Notes under the pieces: model-generated
The model's database searches: none
The model's input: the letters and a program-made list of their open reading frames with translations, nothing else
Told to the model about the DNA's origin: nothing
Made by a program: the position numbers and the translations under genes
NCBI GenBank assembly: GCA_030180135.1
Contig: CM058237.1
Location: forward strand, 107,461,904 to 107,525,903
DNA from: Orychophragmus violaceus
Lineage: Eukaryota > Streptophyta > Magnoliopsida > Brassicales > Brassicaceae
Length of the DNA stretch: 64,000 nt
Direction of reading: 5' to 3'
Part shown: in pieces, positions 13,501-24,800 of the stretch
How positions within the stretch are numbered: position 1 is the first letter of the stretch
Layout: each line of letters begins with the position of its first letter

Positions 13501-16500
13501 CGTCAATGAGTATGGCCGAGACAGTCCTTCCCGTCAGTCCATTAGGATGTTTTGGCCTTAGGATCCTTCCCCCGGTGGATAGAATCAGTTTATCCTATCT
13601 CGTCATTGTTTTTTCCAACAATTTCTTCAACAGACCTCTTTGTTATCCATTTGAGAGGTTTGGGTCTTGATAGTTTCAAAAAAACTCGAGTCAATTTTTT
13701 CGGGTCAAGGAACCTTGGTTCTCGGTAGGTTATAACCTTCCCACGGTGTATAGACGGGTTTTTCGGGTCATTTGTTTTCCACCAATTTCTTCACCAGACC
13801 TCTTTTATATCCCATTTTAAGGGTTTTGGTCATGATAGATTCAAAAAAACTCGATCCAATTCTTCCTGGGTCATGGAAACTTGAATTTTGGCCTTAGAAT
13901 CCTTCTCGGCGGTGCATCTGGTCAGCATAATCCATCCCGTTAGTCAGTATGGCCGAGATTGTCCTTCACGTCAGTTCATTAGGAGGTTTTGGCCTTAGGA
14001 TCCTTCCCCCGGTGGATACAATCAGTTTATCCTATCCCGTCATTGTTTTTTCCACCAATTTCTTCACCAGACCTCTTTGTTATCCATTTGAGAGGTTTGG
14101 GTCTTGATAGTTTCAAAAAAACTCGAGTCAATTTTTTTGGGTCAAGGAACCTTTGTTCTCGGTAGGCTATAACCTTCCCACGGTGTATAGACGGGTTTTT
14201 CGGGTCATTTGTTTTCCACCAATTTCTTCACCAGACCTCTTTTATATCCCATTTTATGGGTTTTGGTCATGTTAGTTTCAAAAAAACTCGATCCAATTCT
14301 TCCTGGGTCATGAAAACTTGCATTTTGGCCTTAGAATCCTTCTCGGCGGTGCATCTGGTCAGGATAATCCATCCCGTTAGTCAGTATGGCCGAGATAGTC
14401 CTTCCCGTCAGTCCATTAGGAGGTTTTAGCCTTAGGATCCTTCCCCCGGTGGATAGAATCAGTTTATCCTATCCCGTCATTGTTTTTTCCACCAATTTCT
14501 TCACCAGACCTCTTTGTTATCCATTTGAGAGGTTTGGGTCTTGATAGATTCAAAAAAACTCGAGTTAATTTTTTCGGGTCAAGGAACCTTGGTTCTCGGT
14601 AGGCTATAACCTTCCCACGGTGTATAGACGGGTTTTTCGGGTCATTTTTTTTCCACCAATTTCTTCACCAGACCTCTTTTATATCCCATTTTAAGGGTTT
14701 TGGTCATGATAGTTTCAAAAAAACTCGATCCAATTCTTCCTGGGTCATGGAAAATTGCATTTTGGCCTTAGAATCCTTCTCGGCGGTGCATCTGGTCAGG
14801 ATAATCCATCACGTCAGTCAGTATGGCCGAGATAGTCCTTCCCGTCTGTTCGTTTCCATCCCGTTAGTCAGTATGGCCGAGATAGTCCTTCACGTCAGTT
14901 CATTACGAGGTTTTGGCCTTAGGATCCTTCCCCCGGTGGATAGAATCAGTTTATCCTATCCCGTCATTCTTTTTTCCACCAATTTCTTCACCAGACCTCT
15001 TTGTTATCCATTAGGAGGTTTTGGCCTTAGGATCCTTCCCCCGGTGGATAGAGTCAGTTTATCCTATCCCGTCATTGTTTTTTCCACCAATTTCTTCACC
15101 AGACCTCTTTGTTATCCATTTGAGAGGTTTGGGTCTTGATAGTTTCAAAAAAACTCGAGTCAATTTTTTCGGGTCAAGGAACCTTGGTTCTCGGTAGGCT
15201 ATAACCTTCCCACGGTGTATAGACGGGTTTTTCGGGTCATTTGTTTTCCACCAATTTCTTCACCAGACCTCTTTTATATCCCATTTTAAGGGTTTTGGTC
15301 ATGATAGTTTCAAAAAAACTCGATCCAATTCTTCCTGGGTCGTGGAAACTTGCATTTTGGCCTTAGAATCCTTCTCGGCGGTGCATCTGGTCAGGATAAT
15401 CCATCCCGTTAGTCAGTATGGCCAAGATAGTCCTTCCCGTCATTTCGTTTCCATCCCGTTAGTCAGTATGGCCGAGATAGTCCTTCACGTCAGTTCGTTT
15501 CCGTCTCGTCAGTCATTCTGGCCGCGAGAATGCTAGTCCTTTGTTGTTTTGGCCGAGGGATTCCACACCTTACGTCATTTAGTGTGGTTTTTTGGCCTTA
15601 GGATCCTTCCCGGCGGTTCATCCGGTCATGATAATCCATCCCGTCAATGAGTATGGCCGAGACAGTCCTTCCCGTCAGTCCATTAGGATGTTTTGGCCTT
15701 AGGATCCTTCCCCCGGTGGATAGAATCAGTTTATCCTATCTCGTCATTGTTTTTTCCAACAATTTCTTCAACAGACCTCTTTGTTATCCATTTGAGAGGT
15801 TTGGGTCTTGATAGTTTCAAAAAAACTCGAGTCAATTTTTTCGGGTCAAGGAACCTTGGTTCTCGGTAGGTTATAACCTTCCCACGGTGTATAGACGGGT
15901 TTTTCGGGTCATTTGTTTTCCACCAATTTCTTCACCAGACCTCTTTTATATCCCATTTTAAGGGTTTTGGTCATGATAGATTCAAAAAAACTCGATCCAA
16001 TTCTTCCTGGGTCATGGAAACTTGAATTTTGGCCTTAGAATCCTTCTCGGCGGTGCATCTGGTCAGGATAATCCATCCCGTTAGTCAGTATGGCCGAGAT
16101 TGTCCTTCACGTCAGTTCATTAGGAGGTTTTGGCCTTAGGATCCTTCCCCCGGTGGATACAATCAGTTTATCCTATCCCGTCATTGTTTTTTCCACCAAT
16201 TTCTTCACCAGACCTCTTTGTTATCCATTTGAGAGGTTTGGGTCTTGATAGTTTCAAAAAAACTCGAGTCAATTTTTTTGGGTCAAGGAACCTTTGTTCT
16301 CGGTAGGCTATAACCTTCCCACGGTGTATAGACGGGTTTTTCGGGTCATTTGTTTTCCACCAATTTCTTCACCAGACCTCTTTTATATCCCATTTTAAGG
16401 GTTTTGGTGATGTTAGTTTCAAAGAAACTCGATCCAATTCTTCCTGGGTCATGAAAACTTGCATTTTGGCCTTAGAATCCTTCTCGGCGGTGCATCTGGT

Positions 16501-17586
16501 CAGGATAATCCATCCCGTTAGTCAGTATGGTCGAGATAGTCCTTCCCGTCAGTCCATTAGGAGGTTTTAGCCTTAGGATCCTTCCCCCGGTGGATAGAAT
16601 CAGTTTATCCTATCCCGTCATTGTTTTTTCCACCAATTTCTTCACCAGACCTCTTTGTTATCCATTTGAGAGGTTTGGGTCTTGATAGTTTCAAAAAAAC
16701 TCGAGTCAATTTTTTCGGGTCAAGGAACCTTGGTTCTCGGTAGGCTATAACCTTCCCACGGTGTATAGACGGGTTTTTCGGGTCATTTGTTTTCCACCAA
16801 TTTCTTCACCAAACCTCTTTTATATTACATTTTAAGGGTTTTGGTCATGATAGTTTCAAAAAAACTCGATCCAATTCTTCCTGGGTCATGGAAACTTGAA
16901 TTTTGGCCTTAGAATCCTTCTCGGCGGTGCATCTGGTCAGGATAATCCATCCCGTTAGTCAGTATGGCCGAGATAGTCCTTCCCGTCAGTCCATTAGGAG
17001 GTTTTGGCCTTAGGATCCTTCCCCCGGTGGATAGAATCAGTTTATCCTATCCCGTCATTGTTTTTTCCACCAATTTCTTCATCAGACCTCTTTGTTATCC
17101 ATTTGAGAGGTTTGGGTCTTGATAGTTTCAAAAAAACTCGAGTCAATTTTTTTCGGGTGATGGAACCTTGGTTCTCGGTAGGCTATAACCTTCCCACGGT
17201 GTATAGACGGGTTTTTCGGGTCATTTTTTTCCACCAATTTCTTCACCAGACCTCTTTTATATCCCATTTTAAGGGTTTTGGTCATGATAGTTTCAAAAAA
17301 ACTCGATCCAATTCTTCCTGGGTCATGGAAACTTGCATTTTGGCCTTAAAATCCTTCTCGGCGGTGCATCTGGTCAAGATAATCCATCACGTCAGTCAGT
17401 ATGGCCGAGATAGTCCTTCCCGTCAGTTCGTTTCCATCCCGTTAGTCAGTATGGCCGAGATAGTCCTTCACGTCAGTTCATTACGAGGTTTTGGCCTTAG
17501 GATCCTTCCCCCGGTGGATAGAATCAGTTTATCCTATCCCGTCATTCTTTTTTCCACCAATTTCTTCACCAGGCCTCTTTGTTATC
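10525..17586 (+). repeat. 7062-bp segmental duplication, copy 2
   Basis: This is the second tandem copy of the 3463-10524 unit. Rare private variants are shared, for example AAAATTGCATTTTGG at 7690 and 14752, TCAGCATAATCC at 6861 and 13923, and TTTCAAAGAAACTCG at 9355 and 16417. I saw only a few differences, for example GGCGGAG near 12640 against GGCCGAG near 5578. After about 17587 the match to the start of the unit fades, so no third copy follows. Confidence 0.85.
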
Positions 17587-20362
17587 CATTAGGAGGTTTT
17601 GGCCTTAGGATCCTTCCCCCGGTGGATAGAGTCAGTTTATCCTATCTCGTCATTGTTTTTTCCACCAATTTCTTCACCAGACCTCTATGTTATCCATTTG
17701 AGAGGTTTGGGTCTTGATAGTTTCAAAAAAACTCGAGTCAATTTTTTAGGGTCAAGGAACCTTGGTTCTCGGTAGGCTATAACCTTCCCACGGTGTATAG
17801 ACGGGTTTTTCGGGTCATTTGTTTTCCACCAATTTCTTCACCAAACCTCTTTTATATCCCATTTTAAGGGTTTTGGTCATGATAGTTTCAAAAAAACTCG
17901 ATCCAATTCTTCCTGGGTCATGGAAACTTGCATTTTGCCTTAGAATCCTTCTCGGCGGTGCATCTGGTCAGGATAATCCATCCCGTTAGTCAGTATGGCC
18001 GAGATAGTCCTTCCCGTCAGTCCATTAGGAGGTTTTGGCCTTAGGATCCTTCCCCCGGTGGATAGAATCAGTTTATCCTATCCCGTCATTGTTTTTTCCA
18101 CCAATTTCTTCATCAGACCTCTTTGTTATCCATTTGAGAGGTTTCGGTGTTGATAGTTTCAAAAAAACTCGAGTCAATTTTTTCCGGGTCATGGAACCTT
18201 GGTTCTCGGTAGGCTATAACCTTCCCACGGTGTATAGACGGGTTTTTCGAGTCATTTTTTTCCACCAATTTCTTCACCAGACCTCTTTTATATCCCATTT
18301 TAAGGGTTTTGGTCATGATAGTTTCAAAAAAACTCGATCCAATTCTTCCTGGGTCATGGAAACTTGCATTTTGGCCTTAAAATCCTTCTCGGCGGTGCAT
18401 CTGGTCAGGATAATCCATCACGTCAGTCAGTATGGCCGAGATAGTCCTTCCCGTCAGTTCGTTTCCATCCCGTTAGTCAATATGGCCGATATAGTCCTTC
18501 ACGTCAGTTCATTACGATGTTTTGGCCTTAGGATCCTTCCCCCGGTGGATAGAATCAGTTTATCCTATCCCGTCATTCTTTTTTCCACCAATTTCTTCAC
18601 CAGATCTCTTTGTTATCCATTAGGAGGTTTTGGCCTTAGGATCCTTCCCCCGGTGGATAGAGTCAGTTTATCCTATCCCGTCATTGTTTTTTCCACCAAT
18701 TTCTTCACCAGACCTCTATGTTATCCATTTGAGAGGTTTGGGTCTTGATAGTTTCAAAAAAACTCGAGTCAATTTTTTCGGGTCAAGGAACCTTGGTTCT
18801 CGGTAGGCTATAACCTTCCCACGGTGTATAGACGGGTTTTTCGGGTCATTTGTTTTCCACCAATTTCTTCACCAGACCTCTTTTATATCCCATTTTAAGG
18901 GTTTTGGTCATGATAGTTTCAAAAAAACTCGATCCAATTCTTCCTGGGTCATGGAAACTTGCATTTTCGCCTTAGAATCCTTCTCGGCGGTGCATCTGGT
19001 CAAGATAATCCATCCCGTTAGTCAGTATGGCCAAGATAGTCCTTCCCGTCATTTCGTTTCCATCCCGTTAGTCAGTATGGCCGAGATAGTCCTTCACGTC
19101 AGTTCGTTTCCGTCCCGTCAGTCATTCTGGCCGCGAGAATGCTAGTCCTTTGTTGTTTTGGCCGAGGGATTCCACACCTTACGTCATTTAGTGTGGTTTT
19201 TTGGACTTAGGATCCTTCCCGGCGGTTCATCCGGTCATGATAATCCATCCCGTCAATCAGTATGGCCGAGACAGTCCTTCCCGTCAGTCCATTAGGATGT
19301 TTTGGCCTTAGGATCCTTCCCCCGGTGGATAGAATCAGTTTATCCTATCCCGTCATTGTTTTTTCCAACAATTTCTTCAACAGACCTTTTTGTTATCCAT
19401 TTGAGAGGTTTGGGTCTTGATAGTTTCAAAAAAACTCGAGTCAATTTTTTCGGGTCAAGGAACCTTGGTTCTCGGTAGGCTATAACCTTCCCACGGTGTA
19501 TAGACGGGTTTTTCGGGTCATTTGTTTTCCACCAATTTCTTCACCAGACCTCTTTTATATCCCATTTTAAGGGTTTTGGTCATGATAGTTTCAAAAAAAA
19601 CTCGATCCAATTCTTCCTGGGTCATGGAAACTTGAATTTTGGCCTTAGAATCCTTCTCGGCGGTGCATCTGGTCAGGATAATCCATCCCATTAGTCAGTA
19701 TGGCCGAGATAGTCCTTCATGTCAGTTCATTAGGAGGTTTTGGCCTTAGGATCCTTCCCCCGGTGGATAGAATCAGTTTATCCTATCCTGTCATTGTTTT
19801 TTCCACCAATTTCTTCACCAGACCTCTTTGTTATCCATTTGAGAGGTTTGGGTCTTGATAGTTTCAAAAAAACTCGAGTCAATTTTTTTGGGTCAAGGAA
19901 CCTTGGTTCTCGGTAGGCTATAACCTTCCCACGGTGTATAGACGGGCTTTTCGGGTCATTTGTTTTCCACCAATTTCTTCACCAGACCTCTTTTATATCC
20001 CATTTTAAGGGTTTTGGTCATGTTAGTTTCAAAAAAAACTCGATCCAATTCTTCCTGGGTCATGAAAACTTGCATTTTGGCCTTCGAATCCTTCTCGGCG
20101 GTGCATCTGGTCAGGATAATCCATCCCGTTAGTCAGTATGGCCGAGATAGTCCTTCCCGTCAGTCCATTAGGAGGTTTTGGCCTTAGGATCCTTCCCCCG
20201 GTGGATAGAATCAGTTTATCCTATCCCGTCATTGTTTTTTCCACCAATTTCTTCACCAGACCTCTTTGTTATCCATTTGAGAGGTTTGGGTATTGATAGT
20301 TTCAAAAAAACTCGAGTCAATTTTTTCGGGTCAAGGAACCTTGGTTCTCGGTAGGCTATAAC
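17587..20362 (+). repeat. Satellite modules between the 7062-bp repeat and the retrotransposon
   Basis: The same satellite continues with more private variants (TTTTAGGGTCAAGG near 17745, GCATTTTGCCTTAG near 17930, GGTTTCGGTGTTG near 18140). The D-marked copy at 18951-19145 lies 3609 bp after the one at 15342, one base short of 3610. This stretch corresponds to the sequence after the retrotransposon: 18035 pairs with 28376 and 18951 with 29292, both 10341 bp apart, which is 2579 bp once the 7762-bp insertion is removed. Confidence 0.8.
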
Positions 20363-20367
20363 CTTCC
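20363..20367. repeat. Target-site duplication, left copy (CTTCC)
   Basis: CTTCC directly precedes the TG of the left LTR and recurs directly after the CA of the right LTR at 28125-28129. Removing the element and one copy restores ATAACCTTCCCACGGTGTAT, the normal A-monomer sequence found in other modules. A 5-bp duplication is standard for Ty1/copia integration. Confidence 0.97.
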
Positions 20368-20994
20368 TGTTGGAAGTTTTGGTTGATCCTGATTCAATTC
20401 TCATATTGATATCAACCTAAACATGCATTAGATCTAGGTGTTCTTATTTAGAAACATATGATCTCACCTTTTACCTGTTTGTTTGCAGCGGAATTGATGA
20501 ACAGGTCAATGATCAGGGAGATACACCGAGAGATGGATCCTCCAAAGGCTCACACACGCAATCACCGGAAACTGGCTGCTAGACCACAAGGAGGCTGGCG
20601 CAGAGAGAGGAGAGAGGCGCGGCTAGGGTTGGGTTAAGGGAGAAGAGAATTGGCTTTTAGTCATTTAAAAGCCTTCTCTTTCCCTTTTGGGCTTTTGGGC
20701 CCAATCTGATTAAATTCCATTTAATCAGACCCATTAGTCTCTCTCTCTTAGTACGACAAATGCCTAGCACTTTTGTCGTACTTCTGCTAAGCCGTTCCAA
20801 CATTATTTCCTGCTAGCTTAAGCGTGTGACCCATATGGGATCATACAATAAAGGCAATAAGTCCAAGACTTATAGATCATGAGCGGACTCTAGCAAGCCA
20901 TCATGACCCCCAGCATTGTATGACTTATGTCTGATCACTGACATACTCTTACGTTATAGAGACAGTACAGAGATTGCTGGACACAATTCCAACA
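20368..20994 (-). repeat. 3' LTR (left-hand copy)
   Basis: This LTR has the same length as the 5' copy, and I found no difference by eye. It would supply the polyadenylation signal for the element and, in principle, a promoter reading out into the satellite to the left. It is preceded on the minus strand by the polypurine tract at 20995-21005. Confidence 0.96.
20643..20782 (-). other. Cluster of three hairpins inside the LTR
   Basis: Three inverted repeats lie within 140 bp. The first is AAGAGAA(TT)GGCTTTTA pairing with TAAAAGCCTTCTCTT, with a 2-nt bulge (about 20643-20681). The second is TCTGATTAAAT/ATTTAATCAGA, a perfect 11-bp stem with a 3-nt loop (20705-20729). The third is AGTACGACAAA/TTTGTCGTACT, an 11-bp stem with an 11-nt loop (20750-20782). 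The same three are in the other LTR (about 27773-27912). Possible roles are RNA structure in R or symmetrical protein binding sites; neither is shown. Confidence 0.7.
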
Positions 20995-21005
20995 ATCTCC
21001 CACTT
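20995..21005 (-). other. Polypurine tract (PPT)
   Basis: On the minus strand AAGTGGGAGAT directly abuts the TGTTGG start of the 3' LTR. This is the position and composition of the plus-strand primer of copia elements. Confidence 0.9.
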
Positions 21006-21849
21006 GAACTGGAATCTCTGTATTCATAATCCCTTTCGTCTCAATATCTCGATTAGTCATAAGGCAAGATTAGTGTCATCCTTATAAAGCCTAATCTTGT
21101 TCATCGGACTCTGATTTGATACTGACAATACAAACGACTCGGGAAAGTCCGTTTGAGCATGGCCATGCGTTTTCCAGTATTCAAATCTCCGATTGGCCTA
21201 GAGATATTCACTCCATTTATATTGGAGGGACAAATCCCATCTTGTTCCATCACTGTAAACTACTCATTTCATGATGTACCCAAACAAGGTCCTTATAGCT
21301 ATCACAGAACGATAGCGTTAGACAATGATCAAAGTGCATCAGTCCATGTGCAGTCACATGCATGCGAACTCAGGTCTAAGGACTATACTCTATAGTCGTA
21401 GTAAGAATCTCTTATGACACAGATATAAATATCCTGAAGAGTTCTTATAAGCGGGTCTTGTCCGGTCGTATGTTCCCAACATACACCTATGTACTGACTT
21501 TGATGCCGTGCATCTATGACACATTAAGACTTTGTCATAAGTCACGTACCAATCCAGTCTCACACGGTTGTTGATGTTCCAATTTCAACAACCTTCGACT
21601 GGGGACGGGATGATATAAAACATCTATCAAATATAGGGTCTCATGATCAAGCTAAATGACTTCGATGACTCAAGATCAAGTCATTTACTTCGATGACCTA
21701 TAAAATGGTTCATATCATTTTGGAACGATTATTTCATCACAGTTAAAATAATCTTGAAATAATAATTTCATTAAAACATAGAATAATGTTTTACAAGAAC
21801 ATATCAAATAACTAAAATAAAGCTCACAAAACTCCCACTCAAATTTAGA
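21006..21849 (-). other. 3' untranslated region of the retrotransposon
   Basis: About 0.85 kb lies between the Gag-Pol stop codon and the PPT, longer than many copia 3' regions. It has no sense-strand gene. An 80-codon open frame runs antisense to the element (21153-21395, plus strand) but shows no domain I recognise. A perfect 10-bp inverted repeat, TAAATGACTT/AAGTCATTTA, lies at 21653-21662 and 21678-21687. I take the region as noncoding. Confidence 0.7.
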
Positions 21850-24800
21850 TTACATTTCAATGTTTCTAATGCCTACAGCTTCAGTCAGGAACTCGAGCTT
21901 AGGCCTTGGGAGTGGCTTTGTCAACGGATCAGCGACATTATCATCTGTCGGAACTCGGCTGATCTTGACTTCCTTTCTATTAATGATGTCACGTATCAAG
22001 TGATATCTTCTTTGAACATGCTTGGATTTCTGGTGTGATCTTGGTTCCTTTGCCTGAGCTATAGCACCATTGTTGTCACAAAATAGTGCCAGAGGCTCAG
22101 CCGCATCTGGTATCACACCTAGTTCCATAATGAACTTTCGAATCCAAACAGCTTCCTTCGCTGCTTCTGAGGCGGCGATATATTCAGCTTCTGTAGTGGA
22201 ATCAGCAACGGTGTCCTGCTTGGAGCTTCTCCAACTTACTGCACCGCCATTCAGACAAAAGACATAACCGGACTGTGACCGGAAATCATCTGTGTCTGTC
22301 TGGAAACTTGCGTCCGTGAATCCACTGACTTTAAGCACATCACTTCCACCGTACACTAAGAACTTATCCTTAGTATGTCTTAGATACTTCAAGATGTTCT
22401 TTACGGCAATCCAATGGTTTTCACCTGGATTTGACTGGTATCTACTCGTCATGCTCAATGCGTAAGCAACATCAGGACGAGTACAGATCATGGCATACAT
22501 GACAGATCCTATTGCAGATGCATAAGGAATATTCTTCATGCGCTCAAGCTCAGCAGCCGACGTAGGGCTCTGCTTCTTGCTTAGCGTTGTGCCATGTACC
22601 ATTGGCGTGAAGCCCTTCTTGGAATCTTTCATGCTGAATCTTTGTAGGACTTTGTCAATGTATGAGTCTTGACACAAGCCTATCAGCCTCTTAGGTCTAT
22701 CCCGATAGATCCTAATTCCAAGAACGTATGCGGCTTCACCCATGTCTTTCATGGAAAAACAACTTCCAAGCCAGTCTTTTACAGACTTCAGCATTGGAAT
22801 GTCGTTTCCGAGAAGCAGTATGTCATCAACATACAGAATAAGAAAAACGATTTTGCTCCCACTAGTTTTCTTATACACGCATTGTTCTTCTTCGTTTCTG
22901 ATGAAGTCAAATTGCTTGATCGCTTCATCAAAACGAAGATTCCAGCTCCTCGATGCTTGCTTTAATCCATAAATGGATTTATGAAGTTTGCATACTTTCC
23001 CAGCATTCTTTGGATCTATGTAACCGTCAGGTTGCGTCATATACACATCCTCTTCCAGAATACCATTCAGGAAGGCGGTTTTCACGTCCATCTGCCAAAT
23101 TTCATAATCATGAAAAGCTGCAGTTGCTAGTAGAATCCGAATAGATTTCATCATAGCCACCGGTGAATAGGTTTCATCGTAGTCCACACCGTGAACTTGT
23201 CTGAAACCTTTTGCCACCAACCTGGCTTTATAAATCTGGACATTTCCATCCACGTCAATCTTCTTCTTGAAGATCCATTTGCACTCGATGGCTTTTATAC
23301 CAACGGGTAAGTCAACCAACGAAAATACTTGGTTGACCGACATGGAGTCCATTTCGGAATCAGTGGCCTTGCGCCACTTAGAGGAATCTGGGCCCATCAT
23401 GGCTTGATTGAAGTTCGATGGTTCATCACCATCAATGATCAAAAGATCATGACAGTCAGTCACGAGGAATCCCTGATATCTCTCGGGTTCGTGACGGATC
23501 CTCCCGGATCTTCGAACTTCAGGTACTACAGGTTCAGGCTCTACAATTTCTTGTAGATCCTCCTGCTGCTCTTCCTCATTAGGTTGAGCAGTATCCTGTT
23601 CATCTTGAATTTCTTCAAGCAGTACCTTACTCCCACTGCCTTTCTTAGAGAGAAACTCTCTCTCAAGAAAGTTACAATCCCGGGCAACAAAGATCTTGTT
23701 CTCGGAACGTAGATAGAAGTAATAAGCCTTGGTTTCCCGTGGATAACCAATGAAGTAACATTTGTCAGATTTTGGTGTAAGCTTGTCTGAGATTAATCTC
23801 TTGACATAGGCTTCACATCCCCAAATTCTGAGATAAGACAGCACTGGAGCCACTCCAGTCCATAATTCATATGGTGTCTTTGCTACTGCTTTTGATGGCG
23901 CTCTGTTTAATGTGAACACTGCTGTTAGCAGAGCATATCCCCAAAGGGATATTGGAAGGTCTGTGTGACTCATCATAGATCGAACCATATCCAATAAGGT
24001 CCGATTTCTCCTCTCAGACACACCATTCCATTGAGGTGTTCCAGGAGGAGTGAGTTGGGATACGATCCCACACTCTCTCAGATGATCACTGAATTCTTGG
24101 CTTAAGTATTCTCCTCCTCGGTCGGACCGAAGAGCCTTAATGCTTTTGCCAAGTTGGTTCTGTACTTCATTTTGGAATTCTCTGAACTTCTCTAAAGATT
24201 CAGACTTATGTTTCATTAAATAAACATATCCATACCTACTGAAATCATCAGTAAAGGTAATGAAGTACTGATAGTTTCCTCTTGCATTAGTGGACATTGG
24301 GCCACACACATCAGTGTGTATCAGGCCCAATAAGTCACTGGCCCTCTCGTTAGGTTTATTAAAGGGGGCCCGTGTCATTTTGCCCATCATGCAGGATTCG
24401 CATTTCTCACATGACTCAAATTCAAATGAGCCAAGAAGTCCATTCGAATGGAGCCTCTTGATGCGTTTCTCGCTGATGTGCCCTAAACGACAATGCCATA
24501 GAAACGTTCGGTTTTCCTCATTAGGTTTAAACCGTTTTGTATTGATGTTATAAATTGGCGCGGATTGATCGAGTATGTAAAGCCCATTCGTAAGAGGGGC
24601 CGAACCATAGAACAAATTGTTGCGATTGAAGGAACATAATTTATTCTTAACTGAAAAATCATAACCTTCCAAATCCAACAAAGAAATTGAAATAATATTT
24701 CTGCTTATAGCAGGTACAAAATAACAATTATTAAGTTCTAAAATCAATCCCGAAGGTAAAGACAACAAGTAAGTTCCTACAGCTAGTGCTGAAACTTTCG

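Larger units (their letters stand above)
1..20367 (+). repeat. Satellite array, left block (plus orientation)
   Basis: This is an uninterrupted tandem satellite made of 437-bp modules and longer variants of about 595 and 672 bp. Each module carries recognisable landmarks in fixed order: a BamHI site (GGATCC) in the stretch CCTTAGGATCCTTCCC, an XhoI site (CTCGAG) in the A monomer, and the shared start CCACCAATTTCTTCACCAGA of A, B and C. There is no gene or RNA in it. Short open frames recur only because the sequence recurs. The block continues past the retrotransposon at 28125 in the same orientation. Size and organisation fit a centromeric or pericentromeric satellite; the family name is unknown to me. 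Confidence 0.95.
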
